Positions 36,345 to 46,021 of a stretch of 64,000 nt of DNA are shown here, piece after piece. Position 1 is the stretch's first letter, and every line of letters starts with the position of its first letter. The translations under genes and the position numbers were made by a program. Source of the DNA: Paranoxybacillus sp035645275 (GTDB taxonomy: Bacteria > Bacillota > Bacilli > Bacillales > Anoxybacillaceae); the NCBI GenBank assembly GCA_035645275.1, contig DASQMX010000026.1:895719-959718 (forward strand), in the 5' to 3' direction. Below the pieces are notes generated by a model. That model did no database searches and was not told where the DNA came from. It saw nothing but the letters and a program-made list of their open reading frames with translations.

Positions 36345-37359
36345 CTTGTTCTTCATCTTCATTCGTCTCCTGCCATTCTAAACGTTCGTTATATTGACTT
36401 TGACAATAACGCAACAAGGCCGAAGCTGCTTTTAGTTGAATGTGTTTTAATGGAGAGGTCAAGTTTCTTAATGAAGAAAACCACTGTTCATAATTGCGTT
36501 TGTCAATCAATTGAACATCTTGAGGAGCATACTTATAGTCTAAGTATCCTTTTCGGTTTAAAATCACCTTTTTTATTGGAAATTGTACATCATGTGTTTG
36601 ATAAATTTTTTTGATAATGTTTTCTGTTCGATTCAAGGCAATAAGCGGATTTACGATTTTTTTCTCTTTGCCATTCGTTAATTCTGTCCAAAAACGTTCA
36701 TGCGAACCGATAATAATATTATCTTCTTTCCCTTCAGCAAAAGTGATACACCATGTCATAATCGGGCTCAATAAAATCACTTCTAATTCAATCGGAGCAT
36801 TTTTCAAGCGAAATACTGGTTTATATAAACATAAATATGTATCAGGAAATCTTTGTAAAAAATATTTTAAATCTTCATCATAGTAATATTTTTTATCGAT
36901 GAGCGATGCATCCCTCAATGTCGAACTTGCCCACCGAAGTTGCAAATGGAATAGTTTTTCAAGAAACAAGGCTTTTAAATCATCTAACGTATTCGGTTCA
37001 GTGGTAAAGGAAAAGGAAAAAGGATCTTCTCCGTTATTCTCGGTTGTATTCTCGCTTGTCTCTTCCTCCGGTTGAGAGGAGCGCCTAAACCAATTTTTCA
37101 CCGTTGAAAAGAACGATTTTTTCTCCTCTAACCATTCCTCTGGCTCCTGCATTTGCACTTCAGATGAATAAAAAGCATCCAGCATCTCATTTTCCCATGC
37201 GTATTTTACTTTTTCCCATTGTGCCTTCTTTAGACGAATAAATTCGCCTGGGTAACGGTAAATATCTTGTTCATATCGTGAAATGTAATCTTGAAGCTTA
37301 ATTAATTGTCCCACCAAATACCCTCCAATAAGAGCATTCTTCCTTTTAATATAATCCAT
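36337..37359 (-). CDS. conserved protein of unknown function (YtlQ position)
   Basis: 340 residues, soluble, Lys/Glu- and aromatic-rich, no signal peptide. I do not recognise a clear domain. The C-terminal third (KKVILNRKGYLDY, DVQLIDKRNYEQWF) faintly recalls nuclease-related (NERD) proteins, but this is weak. A short acidic disordered stretch lies near 95-115. It sits 23 bases downstream of thpR on the same strand, so they are probably co-transcribed. Synteny suggests B. subtilis ytlQ. Confidence 0.7.
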   Translation of the reverse strand: MDYIKRKNALIGGYLVGQLIKLQDYISRYEQDIYRYPGEFIRLKKAQWEKVKYAWENEMLDAFYSSEVQMQEPEEWLEEKKSFFSTVKNWFRRSSQPEEETSENTTENNGEDPFSFSFTTEPNTLDDLKALFLEKLFHLQLRWASSTLRDASLIDKKYYYDEDLKYFLQRFPDTYLCLYKPVFRLKNAPIELEVILLSPIMTWCITFAEGKEDNIIIGSHERFWTELTNGKEKKIVNPLIALNRTENIIKKIYQTHDVQFPIKKVILNRKGYLDYKYAPQDVQLIDKRNYEQWFSSLRNLTSPLKHIQLKAASALLRYCQSQYNERLEWQETNEDEEQGG

Positions 37360-37382
37360 ATTTCACGAATACTCTACTGTTA

Positions 37383-37946
37383 TTACAAAAGCGGACATAT
37401 GAACAGCGGCTCATATTTCGGTACTCTCTCTAAATGAGTTTGATACAATACAATATGAGACGCAAGAAATGAGGCATTTTCCACTTTTCCTGCCGTCATC
37501 GCTCTTATTTTTTCTAATGCAAACTCTGTCTCTCCTTGCCATTTGCGCGCAATTGTAATATGGGGAGCAAACGGACGTTGATCTAAAGAAAAGCCGATAT
37601 CAATACAAGCATGATAAACATCCTCTCGAAGTTCACGCAATTTCGGCTCTTCCTTCACCCCTTGCCATAAAATTCTCGGTGCCAAACGATTGCCAAACGT
37701 ACTGATTGTATCCAATGTGAGCATAAAAGAGCAATGCGACTTTGCGATTTGTTCCATTGCCTGCTTCACTTGCTCCAACTGGATAGAGGAGGCCTCCCCT
37801 AAAAAGGCAAGTGTAATATGGTAATCTTGCTTATGTACCCAACTGCGAAACGGAAAGAATTCCTTCAGCTCTGCTTGTAGCTGCGCAAGATGCTCGCTAA
37901 TCTCCATCGGAATCGGTACAGCGATAAAATAATGCTTTTTTCTCAC
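37383..37946 (-). CDS. thpR: RNA 2',3'-cyclic phosphodiesterase (2'-5' RNA ligase family)
   Basis: 187 residues with the 2H fold. Both HxT motifs are present: HITLAFLG (about 43-50) and HITIARKW (about 129-136). It opens 2',3'-cyclic phosphate RNA ends; ligation is a side activity in family members. B. subtilis ytlP holds the same place. Confidence 0.9.
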   Translation of the reverse strand: MRKKHYFIAVPIPMEISEHLAQLQAELKEFFPFRSWVHKQDYHITLAFLGEASSIQLEQVKQAMEQIAKSHCSFMLTLDTISTFGNRLAPRILWQGVKEEPKLRELREDVYHACIDIGFSLDQRPFAPHITIARKWQGETEFALEKIRAMTAGKVENASFLASHIVLYQTHLERVPKYEPLFICPLL

Positions 37947-38107
37947 ATCCTTGCCCCCTTTCTTTTTAAACGAATATGATTATTTCCTAATTTTATGAAA
38001 TTTTTAAAAGAAATAGCGAGACAAATCCCTCTCTCTTTATAATAGCCACAGCATTCCATTTATAAATAAGCATATCATCAACTAATTTTATTTTACCTTC
38101 TAAAAAA

Positions 38108-39295
38108 TCAATCGTTATGAACTGGCAGCTTTTTTCTATCTAACGTGATAATGATAAATAAAATCACCAAACCGCTAAACGTTAAAATACTAAAGAATAA
38201 ATATACATGTCCGACATGCCATTGCTCGAGAATATAGCCGCCGAGAAACGTGCAAAACCAACTTCCTAACCCGTTGCCAACTGCCGAATAAATGGAAACG
38301 GCTGTAGCGCGCACACCGTCAGGAGCTATATCGCGAACATACTGCAAGGCAGCAGGAATGAACAAGCCAACGGAGAAGCCTTGGGCAATCGTGGTCGCAT
38401 AAACAAGTGTTAACGACGGTTCAAAAAAATAAAACAGCCAGCGGCATGCCGAAATCGAAGCAGCAAATAATAAAATCGGCACCATACCGTAGCGGCGAAT
38501 GAACGAATCTGCTATTTTCATAAACGGTGCTTCACTTCCCGCCGCCAATAAAAAAGCAATACCAACTCCTGTCAACGTGCCACCGATTTCCTTTATAAAT
38601 ACACCAAAATAAAAATTGTTTGCATAAATAGGCCCAAATACAAGAAACGTTGTCAACAAAAACAATAAAAACTTCGGAATCTTCATTAATTGGACCATTC
38701 CTTCGAAAATGCGTACTCTCATCGTTTGGCTCTCACGCGGCAGCTTCCAAGCAAACAGTGCAGCTAAACATAAAACAAAAGCAAACAAATAAAAAATCAT
38801 GTCAATAGAAAACATTTCCGAAAGCCAGCCGCCGACAAGCACCGAAACAGCAAAGCCAATTGCTCCCCAGAGGCGAATCGCTCCATAATTTCCTTTTGAC
38901 TTTTGCACATAATTGAGGGTGATACTATCCGAAAGTGGTATAATTGCACTTTGAGTGAATGCTAATAAAGCGGAAATGATGAGAAACCATACGTATTGCT
39001 CTACGAACGAATAAACAATTCCGATCAACGCCGTCCCAATTAATGTAATCGTCAAAACCGTAACCGGCTTTTGTGTATAATCACTAATCATTCCCCAAAA
39101 CGGCTGAACAAAAATCATCACGATCGGGCTAATTGACATAATCGTACCAATTTCTGTCCCCGATAGCCCTACCGTCTCTTTTAGATAAACCGACAATAGC
39201 GGAAATAATGAACCGAAAGCAAAAAATGTTAAAAAATAAAACAATTGAAATGTCCATTTACTTTGCTGTTCCCCGTGTTTTAATGCAAATTCCAT
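38108..39295 (-). CDS. MFS transporter (LacY/nucleoside-symporter-like subfamily)
   Basis: 395 residues, about twelve membrane helices. The short loop after helix 2 (GMISDYTQKP) and the GAIRLWGAIGFAV stretch fit the MFS_1-like group with LacY- and YwbF-type proteins. Substrate unknown; sugar or nucleoside uptake with protons is most likely. Start ATG at 39295 after GCGGGGGAAACATC; the 24 bases upstream run into a family A repeat. Not part of the B. subtilis order here. Confidence 0.82.
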   Translation of the reverse strand: MEFALKHGEQQSKWTFQLFYFLTFFAFGSLFPLLSVYLKETVGLSGTEIGTIMSISPIVMIFVQPFWGMISDYTQKPVTVLTITLIGTALIGIVYSFVEQYVWFLIISALLAFTQSAIIPLSDSITLNYVQKSKGNYGAIRLWGAIGFAVSVLVGGWLSEMFSIDMIFYLFAFVLCLAALFAWKLPRESQTMRVRIFEGMVQLMKIPKFLLFLLTTFLVFGPIYANNFYFGVFIKEIGGTLTGVGIAFLLAAGSEAPFMKIADSFIRRYGMVPILLFAASISACRWLFYFFEPSLTLVYATTIAQGFSVGLFIPAALQYVRDIAPDGVRATAVSIYSAVGNGLGSWFCTFLGGYILEQWHVGHVYLFFSILTFSGLVILFIIITLDRKKLPVHND

Positions 39296-39329
39296 GATGT
39301 TTCCCCCGCATTCTTTCATTCATAAAAAT

Positions 39330-39427
39330 GAGGCTGTCTCATAAGGGTCTGACTCCCTCAAACCGTAATATTAGGGCTTTTTGCCCATATATTGCGGTTG
39401 AGGGGTCTTTGTTTTTGAGACAGCCTC
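39330..39427. repeat. repeat family A, long copy
   Basis: Outer arms GAGGCTGTCTCA/TGAGACAGCCTC, then GGGTCTGACTCCCTCAA facing TTGAGGGGTC, and an inner AGGGC/GCCC hairpin. It lies 47 bases past the pepV stop, before the MFS gene, in terminator position for pepV. Confidence 0.82.
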
Positions 39428-39474
39428 TCTCTATATAATACTATATATCATTATAACATATATTGGAAACAAAA

Positions 39475-40887
39475 TCATTTCGCAAGCTCATAAATCGCTT
39501 GGGCATAAATGGCCGTCGCTTTTAATAAATCTTCAATAATAATGTACTCATCTTTTTGGTGAGCGACATCCGGTCTTCCTGGAAACAGTGGTCCAAAAGC
39601 AACACCCGCGTTTAATGAACGGGCATACGTTCCGCCGCCAATGGAAATTAACGACGCCTTCTCTCCTGTTTGCTCCTCATATACACGTTGCAGCGTCTTT
39701 ATGAGAACATGGTTTTTATCAACATGATGCGGCTTGGAATCACTGAAGTTTTCAAGCGTAAAGCCATACTTTTCACAAACTTGTTCAATCGTTTTCTTCG
39801 TTTGGTCAATATCGTTCGTTACCGGGTAACGTAAATTTAACCCTAACTTCCCGCCTGTTTCTTGACGATAAGATAAAATACCAACGTTAATGGTTAAATC
39901 GCCGGTAATATCATCAGAATAAGCAACACCAAGCGCACGTCCGCGCGAATCTCCGACAAAGTAATCATTGATGAAACGAATAAATGCTCGGGCATGTTGC
40001 TCTAATGGTACTTGAGCTAAAAAGCTCGCCATAAACAGCCCTGCATTTTTTCCGTTGTTTGGCTCCATGCCGTGGGCGGAAATACCTTCAAGCTGCAATG
40101 TGACTGTTTTAGACTGAACCGTCGCCTGACCGTTTAGGCCGTTCGTATATAGAAACTGCTCGAAATGATGTTTGATTTCATCACTTCGTCCATTTTTCAC
40201 AAGCAATACCGCTTCAGCAAAATCTGGAACCATGTTATAACGGCGCCCAGATTGGAAAGATTGTAATTGAATATCGCCCTCTTCATTTGTTTGGACAGGC
40301 TTCTGACACAAATCAAAATCAGCAATACCTTTTTCCGCATAAATGATTGGAAAATCCGCATCCGGGGCAAATCCCATCGTCGGCATTTCCTCGTGTTTAA
40401 AATAATGGTCAACACAGCGCCAATTGCTTTCCTCGTCCGTGCCAATAATCATGCGTACCCGTTTCTTTAGTGGTAATCCTAGTTCTTTCACAATTTTCAT
40501 CGCATAAAAAGCTGCCATTGTCGGTCCTTTATCATCAATTGCTCCGCGGGCATAAATTTTCCCATCGCGAATTTCCGCAGAAAAAGGATCACTTGTCCAT
40601 CCATCTCCAGGTGGAACAACATCGACATGGCATAAAATTCCAATCAATTCTTCCCCTTCCCCAAACTCTAAATGCCCTGCCAAACCGTCCACATTTTTCG
40701 CCGTAAAACCTTCTTCTTCTCCGCGGCGAAGCAAATATTGAAGCGCTTCGTATACACCTTGTCCGAGCGGAGCTTCTTTTGTAGCACTTGCTTCGTCAAG
40801 CACGCTTTTAATACGTAAAAACTCCTGTGTATCACGAATGAGGTCTTCTTTTCGCTTTAACACTTCTTCCAGCCAATTAATGCTCAT
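39475..40887 (-). CDS. pepV: Xaa-His dipeptidase PepV (M20 family)
   Basis: 470 residues. Two-zinc cytosolic dipeptidase with broad specificity. Metal and catalytic motifs: GILCHVDVVPPGDGW (about 82-96), ARGAIDDKGPTMA (Asp ligand), GTDEESNWRCVDHYF (catalytic Glu pair) and PDADFPIIYAEKG. Corresponds to ytjP of B. subtilis. RBS GAAGGGATTT precedes ATG. Confidence 0.93.
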   Translation of the reverse strand: MSINWLEEVLKRKEDLIRDTQEFLRIKSVLDEASATKEAPLGQGVYEALQYLLRRGEEEGFTAKNVDGLAGHLEFGEGEELIGILCHVDVVPPGDGWTSDPFSAEIRDGKIYARGAIDDKGPTMAAFYAMKIVKELGLPLKKRVRMIIGTDEESNWRCVDHYFKHEEMPTMGFAPDADFPIIYAEKGIADFDLCQKPVQTNEEGDIQLQSFQSGRRYNMVPDFAEAVLLVKNGRSDEIKHHFEQFLYTNGLNGQATVQSKTVTLQLEGISAHGMEPNNGKNAGLFMASFLAQVPLEQHARAFIRFINDYFVGDSRGRALGVAYSDDITGDLTINVGILSYRQETGGKLGLNLRYPVTNDIDQTKKTIEQVCEKYGFTLENFSDSKPHHVDKNHVLIKTLQRVYEEQTGEKASLISIGGGTYARSLNAGVAFGPLFPGRPDVAHQKDEYIIIEDLLKATAIYAQAIYELAK

Positions 40888-41273
40888 TATAAATCCCTTC
40901 CTTCAAAGTTCTTCTACTGCCAACGTATCATACAAATCCTGAAAATGTCAAAACAATGAAAAAGAATGCAGCTGTATTTCTTTTTATCTTCCACTCTGGC
41001 AATGTCCTAAAATCATTGACACATTTTTTGATAAAAAGTGAGAAAAGTTTTAAAATTTACTTTTATTTTTGCTATAATGTAAGTATGATTTTTACACTAG
41101 CATTAAGAAAACATTACAAATATGTGAATATTTTGTTAATTAAACAGCAACTGTAGCTTTTTTCGCTTATGTTCGTGTAAAATGATAGTAAAAGAGACAT
41201 CCTAAGAAATAATCTCTCATCTAGGTTGAAGTGTGTTGCGCCATGCGAATTACGAATGATAGGGAGTGGTCTT
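40888..41273 (+). promoter_or_regulatory. pepV/ytzE intergenic region
   Basis: 386 very AT-rich bases between divergent genes. TATAAT at 41073-41078 is the best -10 box toward ytzE, with no good -35. No gene, repeat copy or riboswitch motif seen. Confidence 0.4.
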
Positions 41274-41495
41274 TTGAAACCTTCAACTCATCGGATGCTA
41301 ACGCGTATTAAATCGGTTTACATGTTCATCAATGAACGTGGAACAGTAACAACGCAGGAACTCGTTGATGAATTTGGCATCACCCCAAGGACAATTCAAC
41401 GAGACTTGAACGTGTTAGCATATAATGACCTAGTTCGCAGCCCAAGCAAGGGCAAATGGACAACAACCAATAAGAAGGTAAAACTGTCCTCTTAA
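41274..41495 (+). CDS. ytzE: YtzE, small DeoR-type HTH protein
   Basis: 73 residues made almost only of a DeoR/HTH_11 winged helix (VTTQELVDEFGITPRTIQRD, about 24-43), with no effector domain. TTG start behind AGGGAGTGGTC; the product MKPSTHRM matches the expected YtzE N-terminus. Targets unknown. Confidence 0.85.
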   Translation: MKPSTHRMLTRIKSVYMFINERGTVTTQELVDEFGITPRTIQRDLNVLAYNDLVRSPSKGKWTTTNKKVKLSS

Positions 41496-41593
41496 TTGGG
41501 ATTCTCTAGAGAGAAAGGTGAGAGGTTATTCAACACGCTTAAGCTGTTAGCCTCAATATGCCAAAGAGTGAACAATGAATATTGATATAAAAA

Positions 41594-41622
41594 GGAACCT
41601 TATTGCGAAGGTTCCATTTTTT
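41594..41622. terminator. terminator between ytzE and ytzG
   Basis: GGAACCTT pairs with AAGGTTCC around a 6-nt loop, with A-run before and T-run after. Works for both converging genes. Confidence 0.85.
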
Positions 41623-41626
41623 TGCG

Positions 41627-42352
41627 TTACATTTGTTGAAAGCTTTTTAATAATTCCACTTCTTCATCTGTTAGTTCACGATACTCCCCAAGAGCAAGCG
41701 ACTCATCGAGCGAAAGCGGGCCCATTTGAATTCTCTTTAAATAGACGACACGTTTTCCTACAGCTTGAAACATTCGTTTTACTTGATGAAATTTCCCTTC
41801 TGTAATCGTCACTTCTACATCAGAACGAATGCCCGATTTTAAAATAACAAGCTCCGCTGGTTTAGTTTCATAGCCATCATCAAGAACAATCCCTTGACGA
41901 AACGCCTTAACATCCGCTTCTGTGACCTCACCATCAATGACGGCAAAATATGTTTTCGGAACGTGTTTTTTCGGTGACAACAACTGATGTGCAAGTTGCC
42001 CGTCGTTTGTCAGTAACAATAGTCCTTCCGTATCTTTGTCTAAACGACCAACTGGAAACGGCTCAAAAATTTTATCCTCTTCTTCAAGCAAATCAATAAC
42101 CGTTTCTTGTACCAAATCTTCAGTAGCAGAAATGACCCCAGGTGGTTTGTTCATCATTAAATAAATAAACTCTTTATATTGAACTTCTTCTCCCCATACC
42201 GTTACCACTTGCTCACCGGGATTCACTTGCATCTTCGGATCCTTCACAATGACATCATCTACTTTGACAACGCCTGATTTTAGCAATTTTTTTACTTCTT
42301 TGCGCGTTCCATAGCCCATATTGGCTAGCAATTTATCAATCCGCAAACTCAA
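41627..42352 (-). CDS. ytzG: 16S rRNA pseudouridine synthase, RsuA family
   Basis: 241 residues. N-terminal S4 RNA-binding domain (1-60; RIDKLLANMGYGTRKEVKKL), then the synthase domain with the catalytic motif GRLDKDTEGLLLLTNDG (about 102-118). RsuA modifies 16S rRNA U516; that target is inferred from the family. It is transcribed away from the small gene at 42463. Confidence 0.9.
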   Translation of the reverse strand: MSLRIDKLLANMGYGTRKEVKKLLKSGVVKVDDVIVKDPKMQVNPGEQVVTVWGEEVQYKEFIYLMMNKPPGVISATEDLVQETVIDLLEEEDKIFEPFPVGRLDKDTEGLLLLTNDGQLAHQLLSPKKHVPKTYFAVIDGEVTEADVKAFRQGIVLDDGYETKPAELVILKSGIRSDVEVTITEGKFHQVKRMFQAVGKRVVYLKRIQMGPLSLDESLALGEYRELTDEEVELLKSFQQM

Positions 42353-42462
42353 TGTTTATTCATCCTTTCGTGAATTTTTTGTTTTTAGGCATTCGTCTAG
42401 TCCGCTTTTATCACTATTACATACACTGCTTAAGAAGAAACAACAGAAAGGAGTTTCTCAGC

Positions 42463-42741
42463 ATGGACTATCGACAACAACAGCAACAACCAACTTATCC
42501 TGGCGGCTATCCAGGAACACCTAGCTATCCAGGAACACCTGACTATCCAGGAACACCTGGCTATCCAGGAACACCTGGCTATCCAGGAACCTTTGCTGCT
42601 CCCCCTCCTGTAAATATCGAACGACGCCTTGACCGTATCGAAAGAACACTAGAGCGTCATACAGAACGCTTAAACCGTTTAAACCGCCGTCTTCAACGAG
42701 TAGAGCGTCAACTTGGTTTACCTTTTTCAGACAGTTTTTAA
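42463..42741 (+). CDS. small repeat protein with Tyr-Pro-Gly-Thr-Pro repeats and coiled-coil tail
   Basis: 92 residues. Starts MDYRQQQQQPTYPGGYPG, then four and a half repeats of a xYPGTP hexapeptide, then an Arg-rich amphipathic helix (ERRLDRIERTLERHTERLNR and on, about 52-85) likely to oligomerise. No signal peptide or membrane helix. ATG at 42463 behind AAAGGAG. Such Gln/Tyr/Pro/Gly proteins with a coiled coil are common among spore coat and morphogenetic proteins, so a spore-surface role is a guess. I do not recognise a named homologue. Confidence 0.8.
   Translation: MDYRQQQQQPTYPGGYPGTPSYPGTPDYPGTPGYPGTPGYPGTFAAPPPVNIERRLDRIERTLERHTERLNRLNRRLQRVERQLGLPFSDSF
42505..42592 (+). repeat. in-frame 18-bp tandem repeat
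   Basis: Four units of the form rrCTATCCAGGAACACCT start at 42505, 42523, 42541 and 42559, with a partial fifth at 42577. The near-identical bases suggest recent slippage expansion inside the gene. Confidence 0.9.
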
Positions 42742-42748
42742 GGGCAAA

Positions 42749-42782
42749 AGAAGGCTGTTACGAAACAGCCTTCTCTTTTTTC
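42749..42782. terminator. terminator between the YPGTP gene and ytgP
   Basis: AGAAGGCTGTT pairs with AACAGCCTTCT around ACGA, followed by CTTTTTTC. Overlaps the ytgP stop codon. Confidence 0.85.
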
Positions 42783-44383
42783 TTTCTTAAAAACGCAAAG
42801 CGATCGCCAAACAAGTACATAAGCAACTCGGAACGATAGCTCATATAAAAATAAGCAGCCGCTCCAACAAGTGCACCAATAAAAACGATCACAATTGAAT
42901 CAAACTTACCGCCATTATAATGGAAAGCTATCTTCAATAAAAAGACAACAACACTTACTACGATACACATAATCACTGTAAAAATTCCCATTAACAACGT
43001 TCGGCGAAAAACGAGGCGATAACGGTAATTTGCGTACTTTTTAATGATCCATAAATTGAATGCCACCGATACGAAATAACCAAGAGTAGTCGCCAAAACA
43101 GCCCCGATTGTTGCAAATTTTGTAATGAAATAGTAGTTAAAAATAAGTTTTACAAACAATCCAATTGTTAAGCCAATGACTGTGAAGCGTTGTTGGTTAA
43201 TTCCTTGCAATATCGCAGAGGTAACCGAAAAAAGCGCAAATAAAATCGCTGCTGGTGCATACCATCGCAACACTTCGCTCCCAAGTTCATCGTAACCGTA
43301 AAAGGTCGCATATACCGGTTCCGCTAATAACGCCATGCCAACAACTGCCGGCAACGTTAAAAATAACATTACTTGGAACGTTTGATTAAGTTGTTTTCTT
43401 AATAACTTTTGATTACGTTCAATATATGATTTTGTAATAGTTGGAATTAACGTTAAACTAAAAGACGTCGCTAGTGTAACAGGAATAATGATTAATTTTT
43501 GCGCCCATATATTAAAAATCGCATACGCCTTCTCAGAAATAGCCGCAAGGCCAATACTTGCCATCGCCCGGTTAAATGTAAATAGATCAATTAATTGAAA
43601 AAGAGGCATCGCCAAGCCGGTAAAAACAAATGGTGCAGCATACATAACCAACTCTTTATACATGTCCAAAAGCGATGGTTGAAGCTGTCCCTTATCTTTT
43701 TGTAACAATTCGTCGAGAGCGTCTTTTCGTTTGAACCAATACCAAATTAATACACCTAAACCGCCTAACGCCCCGACAAATGCGGCAAATGTAGACAAAC
43801 TGATCGCAGTTACTAAAGAGCCATCTAGCACTTTCAGCACGACATAACAACTTGCCAGCAAAAAGATAATGCGAACAAGCTGCTCAATAACCTGCGAAAT
43901 TGCCGTAGGTCCCATTGATTCATGCCCCTGGAAAAAACCGCGAATCAGACTCATAAGCGGGACGAGCAAAAGGGCAAAGCTAACGGCGCGAATGACTGTC
44001 GTTACATCTTCCACCGTATTTCCATTTCCGCCATCGCTAATTACCAATGGTGCAATCATCGGCGCAATAGTATATAATATAGCGAATGCCAAAAAACCAG
44101 TGAATGACATTAGCAGCAAGCCTGATTGAAACAGTCTTCTGCCAATGCGATATTCCCCTAATGCATTATATTTAGACACAAACTTAGAAACAGCAAGCGG
44201 AACTCCCATTGTCGCGATGCTAATAAAAATCGTATACGGCACATAACCGTAACCATATAGCGCACCGCCGCGATTGCCTACAAGCGCTTCAAACGGAAAC
44301 ACATAGATTAATCCGAGCAAGCGTGACAGCATAACACCAATGGTTAAAATGAGCGTTCCGCGCAACAATTTCGACGATGACAT
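42758..44383 (-). CDS. ytgP: polysaccharide/lipid II flippase of the MOP superfamily (YtgP/MurJ)
   Basis: 541 residues with about fourteen membrane helices. Matches the SpoVB/YtgP group of MOP exporters. B. subtilis YtgP is a MurJ-type lipid II flippase, redundant with Amj. The opening LLRGTLILTIGVMLSRLLGL is the typical first helix. It should move cell-wall precursor across the membrane. RBS GAAGGGATGTT before ATG. Confidence 0.9.
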   Translation of the reverse strand: MSSSKLLRGTLILTIGVMLSRLLGLIYVFPFEALVGNRGGALYGYGYVPYTIFISIATMGVPLAVSKFVSKYNALGEYRIGRRLFQSGLLLMSFTGFLAFAILYTIAPMIAPLVISDGGNGNTVEDVTTVIRAVSFALLLVPLMSLIRGFFQGHESMGPTAISQVIEQLVRIIFLLASCYVVLKVLDGSLVTAISLSTFAAFVGALGGLGVLIWYWFKRKDALDELLQKDKGQLQPSLLDMYKELVMYAAPFVFTGLAMPLFQLIDLFTFNRAMASIGLAAISEKAYAIFNIWAQKLIIIPVTLATSFSLTLIPTITKSYIERNQKLLRKQLNQTFQVMLFLTLPAVVGMALLAEPVYATFYGYDELGSEVLRWYAPAAILFALFSVTSAILQGINQQRFTVIGLTIGLFVKLIFNYYFITKFATIGAVLATTLGYFVSVAFNLWIIKKYANYRYRLVFRRTLLMGIFTVIMCIVVSVVVFLLKIAFHYNGGKFDSIVIVFIGALVGAAAYFYMSYRSELLMYLFGDRFAFLRKKKEKAVS

Positions 44384-44512
44384 AACATCCCTTCCTTAGC
44401 ACGAAAGCTTTTCAAATAGTAACTACATTATTTTATCATATCCCTGTTTAAGTCGAGAAATTTTCTTCATTTGTTTATAATGGAAAGCGATTGAAAGGTT
44501 GGTGAATGTAAA

Positions 44513-45787
44513 ATGACGTATGATGTGATTGTCGTCGGCGGCGGCCCTTCTGGATTAATGGCAGCGATTGCGGCGGGAGAACAAGGAGCAAAAGTATTGC
44601 TTGTCGATAAAGGAGACAAGCTCGGGCGCAAGCTGGCGATTTCCGGCGGCGGTCGCTGCAATGTGACTAACCGCCTGCCTATCGATGAACTCGTCAAACA
44701 TATCCCCGGAAACGGTCGCTTTTTATACAGCGCGTTTTCCGTATTCAACAATGAAGACATTATTCGCTTTTTTGAACGTCTTGGCATTCGTCTGAAAGAA
44801 GAAGACCACGGCCGCATGTTTCCGGTGACGGACAGCGCGCAATCCGTTGTTGACGCGCTTGTGAATGAATTGAAGAAACAAAACGTTCATATTCGTGTCA
44901 ATACTCCCGTCGCTGACGTTGAGTACGAAAACGGCAAAACCGTCGGCATTACGTTAAAAACAGGGGAATTTATCCCAGCAAAAAGCGTTGTTGTCGCTGT
45001 TGGCGGCAAATCGGTTCCCCAGACCGGTTCAACCGGTGATGGTTATGCTTGGGCAGAAAAAGCAGGACATACCATTACAGAGTTATTCCCAACAGAAGTA
45101 CCGATTACTTCAGAGGAACGATTTATTAAAGAACGAACTTTGCAAGGTCTTTCTTTGCGCGATGTAGCGTTAAGCGTACTCAATCAAAAAGGAAAAGCGA
45201 TTATTACGCACCGAATGGACATGATTTTCACTCATTTTGGCATTTCTGGTCCGGCAGCGCTTCGTTGCAGCCAATTTGTTGTGAAGGAGTTAAAAAAATC
45301 AAAAGCGAATGCGGTGACGATGAGCATTGATGCGATGCCAGACAAAAATGCGGAAGAAATTTTCCAAGAGATTGTGAAATTATTAAAAGCGGAACCAAAA
45401 AAAGCGGTAAAGAACGTGCTAAAAGGATTATTGCCAGAACGATACTTACTGTTTTTATTAGAGAAAAACGATATTGATCCACAAGCACCCGCAAGCACGA
45501 TATCCCACGAAAAAGTACGTGCATTCGTGCGTGACTGCAAACAATTTCAATTCCATGTACACGGCACATTGCCGCTTGAAAAAGCGTTCGTCACCGGGGG
45601 CGGCGTATCCGTCAAAGAAATTCATCCGAAAGAAATGTCGTCGAAGTTGATGGAAGGACTTTATTTTTGTGGAGAAATTTTAGATATTCACGGCTATACA
45701 GGCGGTTACAATATTACCGCTGCACTCGTCACCGGAAGGCTTGCTGGAATGAATGCAGCAAAGAAGGCGTTAAATAAAGAAATTTAA
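44513..45787 (+). CDS. ytfP: YtfP, HI0933-family flavoprotein (NAD(P)/FAD-dependent oxidoreductase)
   Basis: 424 residues. FAD-binding Rossmann motif VGGGPSGLMAAIAAG (about 7-21), the family string GRKLAISGGGRCNVTN (about 42-57) and C-terminal GYTGGYNITAAL. Substrate unknown. ATG behind GGTTGGTGA. Base composition is higher in G+C than its neighbours. Synteny with ytgP-ytzG as in B. subtilis. Confidence 0.9.
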   Translation: MTYDVIVVGGGPSGLMAAIAAGEQGAKVLLVDKGDKLGRKLAISGGGRCNVTNRLPIDELVKHIPGNGRFLYSAFSVFNNEDIIRFFERLGIRLKEEDHGRMFPVTDSAQSVVDALVNELKKQNVHIRVNTPVADVEYENGKTVGITLKTGEFIPAKSVVVAVGGKSVPQTGSTGDGYAWAEKAGHTITELFPTEVPITSEERFIKERTLQGLSLRDVALSVLNQKGKAIITHRMDMIFTHFGISGPAALRCSQFVVKELKKSKANAVTMSIDAMPDKNAEEIFQEIVKLLKAEPKKAVKNVLKGLLPERYLLFLLEKNDIDPQAPASTISHEKVRAFVRDCKQFQFHVHGTLPLEKAFVTGGGVSVKEIHPKEMSSKLMEGLYFCGEILDIHGYTGGYNITAALVTGRLAGMNAAKKALNKEI

Positions 45788-45792
45788 CAAAA

Positions 45793-45834
45793 ATGGGCTA
45801 GCTTCCTTTATATAGGATAGCAGCCCTTTTTTGT
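45793..45834. terminator. ytfP terminator
   Basis: GGGCT.GCT pairs with AGC.GCCC with minor bulges and a long loop, followed by TTTTTTG. It lies between ytfP and the convergent cse60 gene. Confidence 0.65.
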
Positions 45835-45841
45835 ATTTACG

Positions 45842-46021
45842 TCACTCCCGATAAATCACCATCGCTGAAAAACAATAAACTTGTTCTCCTTCCGACTCCA
45901 TTGCCGCAACTTCATATTTAATGTCAATCAACTGTCCTTCTTTCAAGCCTGTTAGAAATTTATTCACTGCATTTTCCAAATCTTTTTCATGCTCTTGATC
46001 AAATATTTTTACTTTGTACAT
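45842..46021 (-). CDS. cse60: sporulation protein Cse60 (YteV-like)
   Basis: 59 residues, MYKVKIFDQEHEKDLENAVN at the N-terminus and CFSAMVIYRE at the C-terminus. Matches the small SigE-controlled protein Cse60 in sequence pattern and in position near ytfP. It overlaps the end of the upstream DinB-like gene by 13 bases, so translation may be coupled; a GGAAGAAAA stretch precedes ATG. Role in sporulation not known. Confidence 0.82.
   Translation of the reverse strand: MYKVKIFDQEHEKDLENAVNKFLTGLKEGQLIDIKYEVAAMESEGEQVYCFSAMVIYRE

Noticed and set aside
42505..42592. Regular 18-bp repeats, considered as a CRISPR array
   Set aside because: No spacers; the units are in-frame coding repeats of a small protein.
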